DNA of 35,919 nt from Gammaproteobacteria bacterium. Lineage in GTDB: Bacteria > Pseudomonadota > Gammaproteobacteria > CAIRSR01. Numbering within the stretch: the first letter of the stretch is position 1; each line of letters starts with the position of its first letter. The notes below the pieces were generated by a model that saw only the letters and a list, made by a program, of their open reading frames with translations, was not told the DNA's origin and searched no databases. Below are positions 1 to 6,703 of the stretch, piece by piece. The position numbers and the translations under genes are program-made. The DNA is taken from positions 1-35,919 of the forward strand of contig CAUYTY010000190.1 of the NCBI GenBank assembly GCA_963575655.1. Reading direction: 5' to 3'.

Positions 1-63
1 GATTTATATTGACTGTGGTGGGTGATGAGGAGGTTTCCGATAAGGTCTAATGTCTCCGAGAAA

Positions 64-83
64 TCTCGCTCTTTAGGGCGGGA
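64..83 (+). repeat. IS200/IS605-type right-end hairpin (candidate)
   Basis: The arms TCTCGCTC (64-71) and GGGCGGGA (76-83) pair with G-U wobbles around a TTTA loop, preceded by GAAA and followed by AGG. This stem-CTTTAG-stem-GAGG layout is the usual right end of IS200/IS605 elements and the 3' end of the TnpB guide RNA. A short open frame at 3-50 that ends just before it could be the last codons of a tnpB lying left of the window, but it is too short to prove. Confidence 0.4.
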
Positions 84-89
84 AGGAAA

Positions 90-108
90 GGAGACGGTTT
101 TCGTCTCC
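90..108. repeat. 7-bp perfect hairpin next to a tnpA remnant
   Basis: GGAGACG (90-96) and CGTCTCC (102-108) form a perfect stem with a GTTTT loop. It sits just beyond the 3' end of the tnpA remnant on the minus strand, where IS200-like elements carry terminal hairpins recognised by TnpA. It could also act as a simple terminator-like structure. Confidence 0.4.
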
Positions 109-122
109 ACAGTTACAGGCCT

Positions 123-230
123 TTAATGATTGCGCTGGTTTTCAACGTATTGCTTAATCACTTCTAGTGGAGCTCCACCCGCACTCACCGCGAAGTAACT
201 TAGAGATCAAAGTACGCTATTGTAATAACG
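123..230 (-). pseudogene. tnpA: IS200/IS605 TnpA (Y1 transposase) C-terminal remnant
   Basis: Read on the minus strand, the codons ending at 123 give SYFAVSAGGAPLEVIKQYVENQ and a few more residues, which is the characteristic C-terminal end of the small Y1 HUH transposases of IS200/IS605 (SYF..S.GGAPLE..KQYIE.Q). Just upstream the frame meets a TGA (207-209) where the family normally has Trp-containing sequence, and I find no HUH motif or catalytic tyrosine segment. It is therefore a decayed 3' fragment with no function of its own. Confidence 0.75.
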
Positions 231-659
231 CTTGGCAATGTCTGACCTTTCAATTCGAAGAAACCTGCTTGATGTTCCTTTTAACTTATCTGATTCTGTA
301 AAACATACTGATCGCTAGTATGAGTATTCTTTTTTGCGTTAAAAAACCAGGGGGCTACTGCCTCCCGGACTCCCGTTTTTCCCTCCATTCCCAGTGTTCG
401 TTTCTAATTTGTCAGAATCGTATGGTCTGTTTGTCACAAAGACAAAAGAAAGGGAAAAGAGAGAAAAAGAAAAGAAGGTTAATCCTGGGCGAGGCGAAAA
501 CAGAGATTGTTGCTTCGGGTGTCCGGCGTGGTGGAGTCGCGCACCGCCGCGAATCACACGCCGATCACTCGCGTCATCTTTGCATGCGCATTGCTGCTCC
601 ATCCCCTTATATGCTGCGTCATAAGCTGAACACCTGCGGTTCGCTCATTTTTTATCCAG
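231..659. other. No convincing gene
   Basis: Several overlapping frames are open here on both strands, but none has a plausible ribosome binding site or a recognisable protein family. The stretch at 428-485 is purine-rich. I read the region as degenerate sequence between IS remnants. Confidence 0.5.
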
Positions 660-959
660 TTAGCGCGATTGTACCGAATCGGGTATAAACGAAACGGACT
701 CAGGAAATCCCAATAATTTTAGTACGCGACGCTGTAATGCCGTTAGCGAAGTGAGGAAAGGAGATGCGCCTGGCATGGAAATTCGGCTGATATTTCTGAA
801 GGCGCGTAGAACCAGTTCGGCCGAAGGGCAACGTGTGGCCCGTTTTTTGTTTCCCGGATAAAGCCCCCGTAATGGCTCATCGGTGCTCCTCAATGCTTGA
901 TGGAAAAGGAAGTCAAACAGCGTCAACGCACATAAAGCGATGGAGAGTAGGCGCACCAT
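660..959 (-). pseudogene. Possible IS4-superfamily (IS1634-like) transposase C-terminal fragment
   Basis: The minus-strand frame reads VRLLSIALCALTLFDFLFHQALR, then a short basic linker, then an LVLRAFRNIS segment and LTALQRRVLKLLGFP. A hydrophobic helix followed by 'RPTxxxVLxxFxxI' and a 'LTxLQxxILxxLG' tail resembles the end of IS1634/IS4-type DDE transposases as I remember them. No DDE residues are present. The 5' end abuts the IS630 terminus at 970, so the gene was probably split by that insertion, but I do not find its other half after 2953. The family assignment is an inference from pattern only. Confidence 0.35.
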
Positions 960-987
960 GCCGGTGATATAGCAAAGCCATTATAAA

Positions 988-1053
988 GTGATTAAACCCA
1001 TGACATATTCAATTGATTTCCGTCGCAAAGTGCTCGCCATACAAGAACAAGAA
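988..1053 (+). pseudogene. IS630 transposase, 5' fragment
   Basis: GTG at 988 opens IKPMTYSIDFRRKVLAIQEQE, identical to the start of the inverted IS630 transposase at 2835. The match breaks abruptly after the codons for QEQE at 1053, where GGTGGTG (IS1-family-like terminal sequence) begins. Only the first part of the N-terminal helix-turn-helix is left, so it is non-functional. Confidence 0.8.
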
Positions 1054-1318
1054 GGTGGTGTTTCAGACCTGGATATTGCGGTAGCCATTCTTCAAACATG
1101 GGTATCGGGTGACTTTCTGCCATAATTTTGAAGTATTATCGTGCGCAACGAGAACTTTACTTGGAAAGAACCTCCAATGGCTGACAGAGCTGTTTTGTGT
1201 CCATGCTGTAAATGGGCACTGGTCTATTTTGATTCTTGCTATAATCGATTGAAAATTATACACTATTCTATCTTAAGCTAAAATCATCCCATTTCCTGAT
1301 AATTTGAAGAAGCTCTTA

Positions 1319-2149
1319 ATGTTGACCACAATCCGCTGCCTTCATTGCAATTCTGAAGACTGCCGTATCTCCAAAACTTATAATACATCCAGCAACGGCA
1401 GCAGAAATCTTTATGAATGCAATAGCTGTCGGAATGTTTTTTCAGAAACAAAAGGAACATTTATGGAGAATATAAAAAAACCCATAAGCCTGATTGCAAA
1501 GGTACTCCAGGCGCGAAGTGAGGGAATTGGCTTTAACGCTGCCTGCCGACTTTTTGGAATAGCAAAAAATACGTTATTAGAATGGGAGAGAAAACTTTCT
1601 GATTTAAAAGGAACTTTGATGATCTATGCACTGGTGCATCAGTTTATTTCCCAGGTGATTGAGGGAGATGAACTATACACAAAAGTAAATAAGAACGTTC
1701 CGGTGGAAGAGAGCGAAGGCTGGACGATTATGCTGATGGAGCGTGCTAGTCGTTTTATTTGGGCATTAGGGTGTGGAAAAAAGGATCGCGCACTGTTTTT
1801 CTATGCAATACAGATTCTTAGGAATGTTGTTGAGCAAACAAGGGACATTACATTAGTTACGGATGGTGAGCGCCGTTATGGAAATTTGTTATTCGGAATT
1901 TGTTGCGAGGTATTTCGTTCTGGTCGTCGCGGACGACCACCAAAGGTGCTTCGTGAAGGAATTAAAATAAGAATTAAGAATAACTCAAGTTGCCACCTAC
2001 TTGCCCCCTCCCCAGCCCTCCCCGTAAACGGGAAGGGAGTAGGCCGCAGAAGAGGGGACTGGTTCAGATTGCGCCCACTTATGTTCGATGGGATTGAAAT
2101 CTGGCGAATAAGGGGGGTAAATATCCCAGAATATGGCCCGCATTTTTGA
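1319..2149 (+). pseudogene. IS1-like family transposase, 3' truncated
   Basis: From ATG 1319 (an in-frame TTG lies 15 nt earlier) the protein starts with a zinc-ribbon (CLHC...CNSC), followed by a helix-turn-helix (GIGFNAACRLFGIAKNTLLEWERKL) and the DDE part (IEGDELYTKV, then LVTDGERRYGN), as in the IS1-family branch with one long frame and no frameshift. The transposase match runs to about 1980 (FRSGRRGRPPKVLREGIKIRIKN). The last residues come from a MITE half and from antisense IS630 sequence, so the true C-terminus, including the last catalytic Glu region, is missing. The probable left terminus GGTGGTG lies at 1054. Confidence 0.75.
1981..2050. repeat. MITE type A, left half only
   Basis: The terminal repeat TAACTCAAGTTGCCACCTA starts at 1981, followed by the same interior as the full copies at 23579 and 34622, including the CCCTCCCCGTAAACGGG hairpin arm and GTAGGCCGCAGA. 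Homology stops at about 2050; the right half and right terminal repeat are gone. It has replaced the end of the IS1-like transposase gene. Confidence 0.8.
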
Positions 2150-2835
2150 TGGATTGTTGAATGTTCAATCGTTTATGAAAAGTTGCGTTATCCATCACAA
2201 GAACGCAATTGGGAGGAAGTTTTGGGAGTAAATCTTGGGTGATCCAAGAGTAAAACACATTACTATTGATGGTTCCGGTAAAGAGCGTTACACATACCAA
2301 TCAACGCTCCAATGGCGTTCACTCGCCCTTTAGCATTCCAATCTTGCTTGCCAATCGGCGCGTAGCCGTTGCGGCGTGGCATATCCACCGCGAATCCCGC
2401 CTCATCGATAAAAACTATGCTTCTCCCTTCTGTTTCATATACTTCCATTCGCTCTTGAAAGGCTGTTCTCTTCTCTTCATTTGCTTTTGGGTGTGATAGT
2501 GTTTTTTTCTTATAGCTGATTCTCATGCGTTTTAATGCTTGACCAATGCCGCTCCTACTCACCCCTAAACGTTTAGCTCGCTCGAATTGATAGGCGTCAG
2601 GGTGCATTGCAACATCACGCGCCAGCGATTCCCTATTAATTTTCGTGGCGGGTTTGTCACGAGTTAGTTTTGGTTCCAGGCGTGAACGCCACCGCGTCAA
2701 AGTGGCAATCCCAATCCCAATCCCAATCCCAATTCCAAAGCGGCTTGCGATTTCTGCGTAGGTGAGCTGTTCTTGTTCTTGTATGGCGAGCACTTTGCGA
2801 CGGAAATCAATTGAATATGTCATGGGTTTAATCAC
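2068..2835 (-). pseudogene. IS630 family transposase, frameshifted, inverted copy
   Basis: GTG at 2835 (or ATG 2823) opens an N-terminal HTH, then the DDE core: VFIDEAGFAVDMPRRNGYAPIG, then LVMDNATFHK, then YLPPYSPDFNPIEHKWAQ if corrected. Two frameshifts break it. Near 2285 the frame moves by one base between IGALIG and VTLFTGTINSNVF, and near 2115 an extra C in a CCCCCC run scrambles YSPDFNP. The gene stops matching at 2068 after HKWAQ; the missing end is the separate + strand fragment at 2855. A CCCAAT hexamer repeat (2707-2734) adds a GIGIGIGI stretch to the HTH region. Confidence 0.85.
2707..2734. repeat. AATCCC hexanucleotide microsatellite in IS630 transposase
   Basis: About four and a half tandem copies of AATCCC give alternating Gly-Ile in the minus-strand protein (FGIGIGIGIGIATLTRW). 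The repeat lies in the helix-turn-helix where family members normally have a short turn, so it is probably a slippage expansion. Its length is a multiple of three and preserves the frame. Confidence 0.8.
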
Positions 2836-2854
2836 TTTATAATGGCTTTGCTAT

Positions 2855-2929
2855 AAGTGGGCGCAATTAAAGGCGATTCGCAAAAGAGAACGCTGTACTA
2901 CCGAGGAAGTCTTCGCAAATTATGCGTAA
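2855..2929 (+). pseudogene. IS630 transposase, 3' fragment
   Basis: The + strand reads KWAQLKAIRKRERCTTEEVFANYA and stop, the normal C-terminus of this IS630 transposase and the direct continuation of the HKWAQ where the inverted copy ends at 2068. The junction with the inverted copy lies at 2851-2857. The right terminal inverted repeat follows (2930-2953). Confidence 0.8.
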
Positions 2930-3087
2930 TCATTTTATGGTGGCTTTGCTATACAATGTAAAGTGGTCGAAACGAGGAGTAGTAGCCAAAAGAAAAGGCC
3001 AGGCTACTTTCTTTTGGAAATGTAACCTGACCTCTTTAGGTGGATCGTTTTCGTCAAAAAGACTAGGAAAAAGGAACTCTGCAGGGG

Positions 3088-3417
3088 TTACTCATCAACC
3101 TCGGCGGTGGTGGTAGGCTCTTCTTCCTCTTCGGAGACGTTGCCTTCTTCGTCCTCGTTGGTGGTGGCGGCGGGGAAGATAAGGCGTGAGGCGGTGCTGG
3201 CGGGGGGGGCGGCGCCTGGTTTGTCGCGGTTGAGGCGATCAACGATGGCCTCGACAGCATGTTCCACGTCGGCTTGGATCCCCGCCCGATAGCCGGTCAG
3301 GGTGACCACATTGTTCACGCCGATCTCGTAGTAGAACCACTCTCCCTGGGCTGGTGGCGCCATACCCGCTGGTCCGCGTTGTTCAAAGGACATGACTTTG
3401 TATTTGGGATGTGCCAT
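3088..3417 (-). CDS. Small acidic protein of unknown function
   Basis: The 109-residue product starts MAHPKYKVMSFEQRG. Residues 20-60 look like a compact folded part (GEWFYYEIGVNNVVTLTGYRAGIQADVEHAVEAIVDRLNR), and the C-terminal third is low complexity with a glutamate-rich, threonine-rich tail (NEDEEGNVSEEEEEPTTTAEVDE). There is no signal peptide or membrane segment, so it is probably cytoplasmic. I do not recognise a family. It lies alone between the IS630 region and the right end of the IS607 element, and its ribosome binding site is weak. Coding is supported by a sensible start-to-stop length, GC-rich codons and a balanced N-terminal domain. Confidence 0.55.
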   Translation of the reverse strand: MAHPKYKVMSFEQRGPAGMAPPAQGEWFYYEIGVNNVVTLTGYRAGIQADVEHAVEAIVDRLNRDKPGAAPPASTASRLIFPAATTNEDEEGNVSEEEEEPTTTAEVDE

Positions 3418-3624
3418 GGTTTTTTGTACCTGATTTCAAGCTGTGTTCCACATGGGGAACGATAAGAGCTGGACCGAGTCAGAGAACAGCGGACCTGAAT
3501 CATACCGCTATGACAAAATAGAAAAAGAGGGGGGAGGGAAAAAGTTTGTGATGGGGATGTTGCTTAAATTTTGGGCAACTTTCAGAAAATAGGCTACCAA
3601 GAAGACAATCGTTTACTTCTGCTT

Positions 3625-5019
3625 CTAAAAACCCGGACAAACTTGGACATCCAGATTTTTAGATATTTCGCTCTCCGTTGATAGGTTTGTCGGCCCGCAA
3701 CTGGAGTCCTGGTTGGACAGTCTCAACCGGAGGCGCTCGGTCCGTTCTAGCAATATAGATTTCACCTTCTTGAAAGGCGTCCATCGATCTATCCCCGGAT
3801 CGTGAAGTCTTGCTAAAACGTTTCGCGCAGCGTTCTCATCCGCCTGCAAAACCACCCCGTCGAAACAGTGAAATTGATCCCCTTTGCGGCTACCTAGTAA
3901 ACAGCCGCTCCGAGAATCCATTTGTGAGGTATAAGCAGGATTAACGAGAACCAACGTAGAACCTCTACGCTGGGATACATTCTCAATCGCCTCGGCGATG
4001 ATGCCTTTGGTCCAATTCGCCAAACGACGATTCACATTTCTACCAAAATTCTTGCCACTCATTTGAGCGGTCAAATCTTCCGCTACTATCACACTAGCTT
4101 TATCAACAACGGCATGAACCGCCTGGTAAACTTTATCACGAATCTGAGCCTTTATTATTCTTGCATGACGCTGTTTTTTCTTGCGGCCAAGATTGTGTTT
4201 GAGTATGTGTTGACGCTTACGGTTATTACGAGTGTTCTCGGCGATAGCTCGAAGTTTTGCTCGGCGCTGATTTTTGCTTTTGAGTGCGTCGGATTCAGTG
4301 GATAGCAATTCACCAAGACCTTTTCCGTGATGTTCACCATCGGAATCAACTAATACTTCCGTGTATCCTTTGTCCACACCAATTATTTGTACGCCACAGT
4401 CGTTTGTTTGGGTAACTTCGACTGCGTAATGCACTTCCACTTTCGCTTCGCGTAAAATTAATCGTAAGGTGCCAGTTGGTTCCACGATGGTATTCAAAGG
4501 GATCGCTATGCGTTGCCCGCGTTCTAGTCCTGGGATTTTTATCCAGGCATGTCCACCCAATTGAAAGGATGTGTAACTATCTGAACGAACAATGATTTGA
4601 TTGTGCGTATGATTATGGCCCCGATTCCAATACTTGCGCATCACGCGCGCCAGATAACGATCCTCAACGAATTGATTTGTTTTTAACCTTGCGTAAAGAC
4701 TCTTACGTTCTTGAACATCAGGGCTGTGATTACGAATCGCTTGTCTAGCCTTTACCTTAGCCGCTTCGACCGTCATAACGATGTTGGTTTCCGCATCACG
4801 CAAGGTTTCCTTCCAAGCATTCGCCAAAACCGGAAAGGTACGTTTTTCATTTATCCAGGTATCACGAATCTGACGATCCGTCAGTCTAAGAGCTTGAATC
4901 GAACCATAGCGCTGCCAGACTTCTGAACGGATAGCGCCAAGCCTTTGCGCTTGTTCTTCTAGCGCTGATAGCTTTCCTGGATTAAGTTGTTTGCTCAACG
5001 CTATCCGAGTCGTTTTCAT
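3625..5019 (-). CDS. tnpB: IS607-type TnpB RNA-guided nuclease, zinc-finger cysteines lost
   Basis: The best start is ATG at 5019, giving 464 residues (a TTG 21 nt earlier is also in frame); residue numbers here count from that TTG. The RuvC triad is intact: D223 in GVDKGYTEVLVDSDG, E321 in IVAEDLT and D401 in LQADENAARN. A basic arginine-rich stretch at 255-300 would contact RNA. The usual CxxC...CxxC zinc finger between the last two motifs is altered: where TSQxCxxCG is expected the protein has TSQMDSRSGCLLG, and FxCxxCG is FHCFDG. TnpB proteins use an RNA from the element's 3' end to cut DNA and help the transposon persist. It overlaps tnpA by 38 nt, and its last codons lie in the element's end repeats. 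It appears full length. Confidence 0.85.
   Translation of the reverse strand: MKTTRIALSKQLNPGKLSALEEQAQRLGAIRSEVWQRYGSIQALRLTDRQIRDTWINEKRTFPVLANAWKETLRDAETNIVMTVEAAKVKARQAIRNHSPDVQERKSLYARLKTNQFVEDRYLARVMRKYWNRGHNHTHNQIIVRSDSYTSFQLGGHAWIKIPGLERGQRIAIPLNTIVEPTGTLRLILREAKVEVHYAVEVTQTNDCGVQIIGVDKGYTEVLVDSDGEHHGKGLGELLSTESDALKSKNQRRAKLRAIAENTRNNRKRQHILKHNLGRKKKQRHARIIKAQIRDKVYQAVHAVVDKASVIVAEDLTAQMSGKNFGRNVNRRLANWTKGIIAEAIENVSQRRGSTLVLVNPAYTSQMDSRSGCLLGSRKGDQFHCFDGVVLQADENAARNVLARLHDPGIDRWTPFKKVKSILLERTERLRLRLSNQDSSCGPTNLSTESEISKNLDVQVCPGF
3635..3648. repeat. IS607 right-end phased GGAC repeats
   Basis: GGAC occurs at 3635 and 3645, exactly 10 bp apart, inside the last codons of tnpB. Their complement matches the GTCC-N6-GTCC repeats at the other end of the element (5631, 5641, 5651) in inverted orientation. 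They are good candidates for TnpA binding sites. The exact cleavage point is not visible because IS607 makes no target duplication. Confidence 0.6.
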
Positions 5020-5627
5020 GGTGTTCTTCTTGGGTTTCAAGAGATTCTTTCAATACCTGCTTATACTTTCGTAACCCGTATAAACGACAGGAAAAAGTAT
5101 GAACGATGGCCATCAAATCCTCAACCATTTCATGTTGTGGACTTAAATGCTCTTGGTTAGCGACGATAATTTCACATCCATTTTCTTGAGCCATTATCTG
5201 AATAATAATCAAGGCCGAAGCGCACTAAACGATCTTTGTGTGCAATGATAAGACACTTGATTTCTCCCAACTGAATCTGCGACATCAATGATAAAAATAA
5301 TTTTCGCTTAAAATTCATGCCACCACCAATTTCCTTGATCCACGTATCCACAGCAATCCCTCGTGCGAGACAAAATTGTTCCATTGCGGCAACTTGCGAG
5401 GCAAGATCATTTTCCTGGTTCTGGCTAGAAACACGGCAATATACGACGACATGCCGATCCTGTTCCTTAGCGCCAAGATAAGAGCGGACATCAGATTCAT
5501 CATAATAGCGATGCCCACTGGGACGACGTTTCGCAACCAATTTCCCCTCGGCTTCCCAGCGACGCAGTGTTCGTGTTGTCACTCCGATTTTTTTGGCAAG
5601 TTCTGAAGGGTGGTATATTTCGGACAT
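4982..5627 (-). pseudogene. tnpA: IS607 family serine recombinase TnpA, frameshifted
   Basis: From ATG 5627 (an in-frame TTG is at 5636) the protein has a MerR-type HTH (YHPSELAKKIGVTTRTLRRWEAEGKL...GHRYYDESDVRSYLG) followed by the small serine-recombinase domain with catalytic serine in VVVYCRVSS and a normal RHxxR-type helix (IIAHKDRLVRFGLDYY). Near 5195-5205 an extra base moves the frame. The rest (NGCEIIVANQEHLSPQHEMVEDLMAIVHTFSCRLYGLRKYK) continues in the next frame to 4982. The two parts together make a normal-length IS607 transposase. The break looks like a recent single-base indel; there is no clear slippery site, so programmed frameshifting is unlikely. Confidence 0.85.
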
Positions 5628-5654
5628 GAGGTCCAAGATAGTCCGATATTGTCC
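5622..5654. repeat. IS607 left-end phased GTCC repeats
   Basis: GTCC lies at 5631, 5641 and 5651, a strict 10-bp period (one helical turn), with an opposing GGAC at 5622. Inverted counterparts (GGAC at 3635 and 3645) lie at the tnpB end. The repeats overlap the tnpA start region, so TnpA binding could also repress its own gene. The role is inferred from position and symmetry. Confidence 0.6.
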
Positions 5655-6013
5655 TTAAATCAAGATGAAGTTTTTAGCTCCTGGGAGCGCGGGAGTTTCG
5701 CCCGTTTTGAGGTAGTTAAGGGACACGTCCCCAGGGGGATCTGAATGGGTTGTTCCAGGGGAAAAGGTTTTACAGGTTATTTTCCAGAGAGTTAGATTGG
5801 TTCGCACGCTGGTTGCGTGTTGCCTGTTGCTCAAACAGATTGCAACGCGACCCACGATACCTGGTAACATGAACGCCACGGTGGTGAATGCCCTGATAAT
5901 GTGTTCGAATGCATCCCTTGCGGGCATCGGGCAGAGGGGATAAGCTATTTACCTACGTCAGTTTCATGTGTAAGACGGCTGGGTAAGGTGCTGCGCGCGA
6001 GCTAGTTCCAACG
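5655..6013. other. Gene-free stretch left of the rimP leader
   Basis: No supported gene. At 5672-5697 there is a small GC-rich inverted motif (CGGGAGTTTCGCCCG), a common intergenic repeat type. I looked for tRNA genes, since rimP often follows tRNA-Leu or tRNA-Met, but the one TTCGAAT-like site (5914) has no pairing T-arm stem or acceptor. The operon promoter must lie in this stretch, but I see no site strong enough to name. Confidence 0.5.
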
Positions 6014-6039
6014 AGGCCCCGACTTTCGGGGTCTTTTTT
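6014..6039 (+). terminator. Rho-independent terminator upstream of rimP
   Basis: AGGCCCCG (6014-6021) pairs with CGGGGTCT (6027-6034) around ACTTT, followed by a run of T. It is the first of two consecutive terminator hairpins in the leader. It may end an upstream transcript or act with the next hairpin as an attenuator. Confidence 0.8.
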
Positions 6040-6046
6040 TGTCGGG

Positions 6047-6074
6047 AGTGGGCCTTGTGCCCACTTTTTGTTTT
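6047..6074 (+). promoter_or_regulatory. rimP leader attenuator hairpin
   Basis: AGTGGGC (6047-6053) and GCCCACT (6059-6065) form a perfect stem with a CTTGT loop and a TTTTTGTTTT tract. A GTGGGC...GCCCAC terminator just ahead of rimP matches the known rimP-leader motif of gammaproteobacteria, thought to attenuate the rimP-nusA-infB operon, in which NusA can act as feedback sensor. It is about 100 nt upstream of the rimP start. Confidence 0.7.
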
Positions 6075-6172
6075 GCAGCCCTGTGACTTGTTGGGCGAGT
6101 AGCACAAGATGCGCGGGGTTCCGATGGGTTGTTGTGGGTTACGGTGGGGCATGGGCAAGTCTGGCGAGAGGC

Positions 6173-6682
6173 ATGGGCGTGGTTAAGGCGCCGTTACGGT
6201 TGCAACAATTGCTAGAGCCGGTGGTCACGGCGATGGGTTACGAACTGGTCGGAATGGAGTACGTCGGTCAGGGGCGTCGTCACATCCTGCGTCTCTATAT
6301 AGACACTCCCGTTGGGGTGACTCTAGATGACTGTAGCCGAGTGAGCCACCAGGTGAGTGGCATTCTGGAGGTGGAGGATCCCATTTCGGGTCCGTATACC
6401 TTAGAGATCTCCTCGCCGGGCTTAGATCGCCCGTTGTTTGGGGGCCGCGATTTCGAGCGGTTCATTGGGCGTAAGGTCCAGGTGAAACTCTCCTCCTCGC
6501 CCTACGGTTCTACCCCGGAAGAAGAAGGGGAGCGTGGTGTGGGGTCGATAGCGGGACGGCGTAAGGTCGTGGGGGTGCTTAAGGGCGTACAGGGTGGAAA
6601 TGTTGTGGTGGAGGAGCAGGGCCATGAGTTGGTTCTGCCTCTGGAACGAATCGAGAAGGCCAATCTGATCCCAGAGGTCTAA
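6173..6682 (+). CDS. rimP: Ribosome maturation factor RimP
   Basis: RimP binds the 30S subunit and is needed for its maturation. The frame is open from 6068, but ATG 6173 fits best: it has GAGAGG ahead of it and gives 169 residues, starting LRLQQLLEPVVTAMGYELVGMEYVGQG as in the family. The N-terminal alpha/beta domain contains LRLYIDTPVGVTLDDCSRVSHQVSGILEVEDPISGPYTLEISSPGLDRPL, the classic signature. The C-terminal SH3-like domain follows and contains a 15-20 residue insert (GSTPEEEGERGVGSIAGRRK) compared with the 150-residue E. coli protein. It is the first gene of rimP-nusA-infB-rbfA-truB. Confidence 0.93.
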   Translation: MGVVKAPLRLQQLLEPVVTAMGYELVGMEYVGQGRRHILRLYIDTPVGVTLDDCSRVSHQVSGILEVEDPISGPYTLEISSPGLDRPLFGGRDFERFIGRKVQVKLSSSPYGSTPEEEGERGVGSIAGRRKVVGVLKGVQGGNVVVEEQGHELVLPLERIEKANLIPEV

Positions 6683-6703
6683 ACGCCGCCCCGAGAGGTG
6701 AAC

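Larger units (their letters stand above)
970..2951. mobile_element. Rearranged IS630 element with TA target duplication and nested insertions
   Basis: Terminal inverted repeats TATAGCAAAGCCATTATAAA (from 968) and the complement of its near copy at 2930-2953 bound the region, with TA at both 968-969 and 2952-2953, the target duplication of the IS630/Tc1/mariner group. A normal IS630 is about 1.1 kb; this one is about 2.0 kb. It contains the + strand 5' end of one copy (970-1053), an IS1-like transposase, half a MITE, an inverted copy of most of the IS630 gene (2068-2835, minus) and the + strand 3' end (2855-2951). The region is a product of insertion plus inversion or recombination. Confidence 0.8.

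Noticed and set aside
320-688. Overlapping open frames on both strands that could encode 76-122 residue proteins
   Set aside because: Low-complexity Lys/Arg-rich translations, no ribosome binding site and no family resemblance; three frames overlap the same DNA.
2263-2300. Programmed frameshift in the IS630 transposase
   Set aside because: Some IS630 members use -1 frameshifting, but there is no slippery heptamer here and a second frameshift near 2115 shows decay.
4982-5212. A separate 76-residue gene starting with MIIIQIM
   Set aside because: Its sequence from NGCEII onward is the C-terminal third of IS607 TnpA, so it is part of the frameshifted transposase.
5655-5927. 90-residue minus-strand frame upstream of rimP
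   Set aside because: No ribosome binding site, no recognisable domain, and its end lies in a REP-like intergenic repeat.
5880-6013. Possible tRNA before rimP
   Set aside because: TTCGAAT occurs at 5914, but neither T-arm stem nor acceptor and anticodon arms can be drawn around it.
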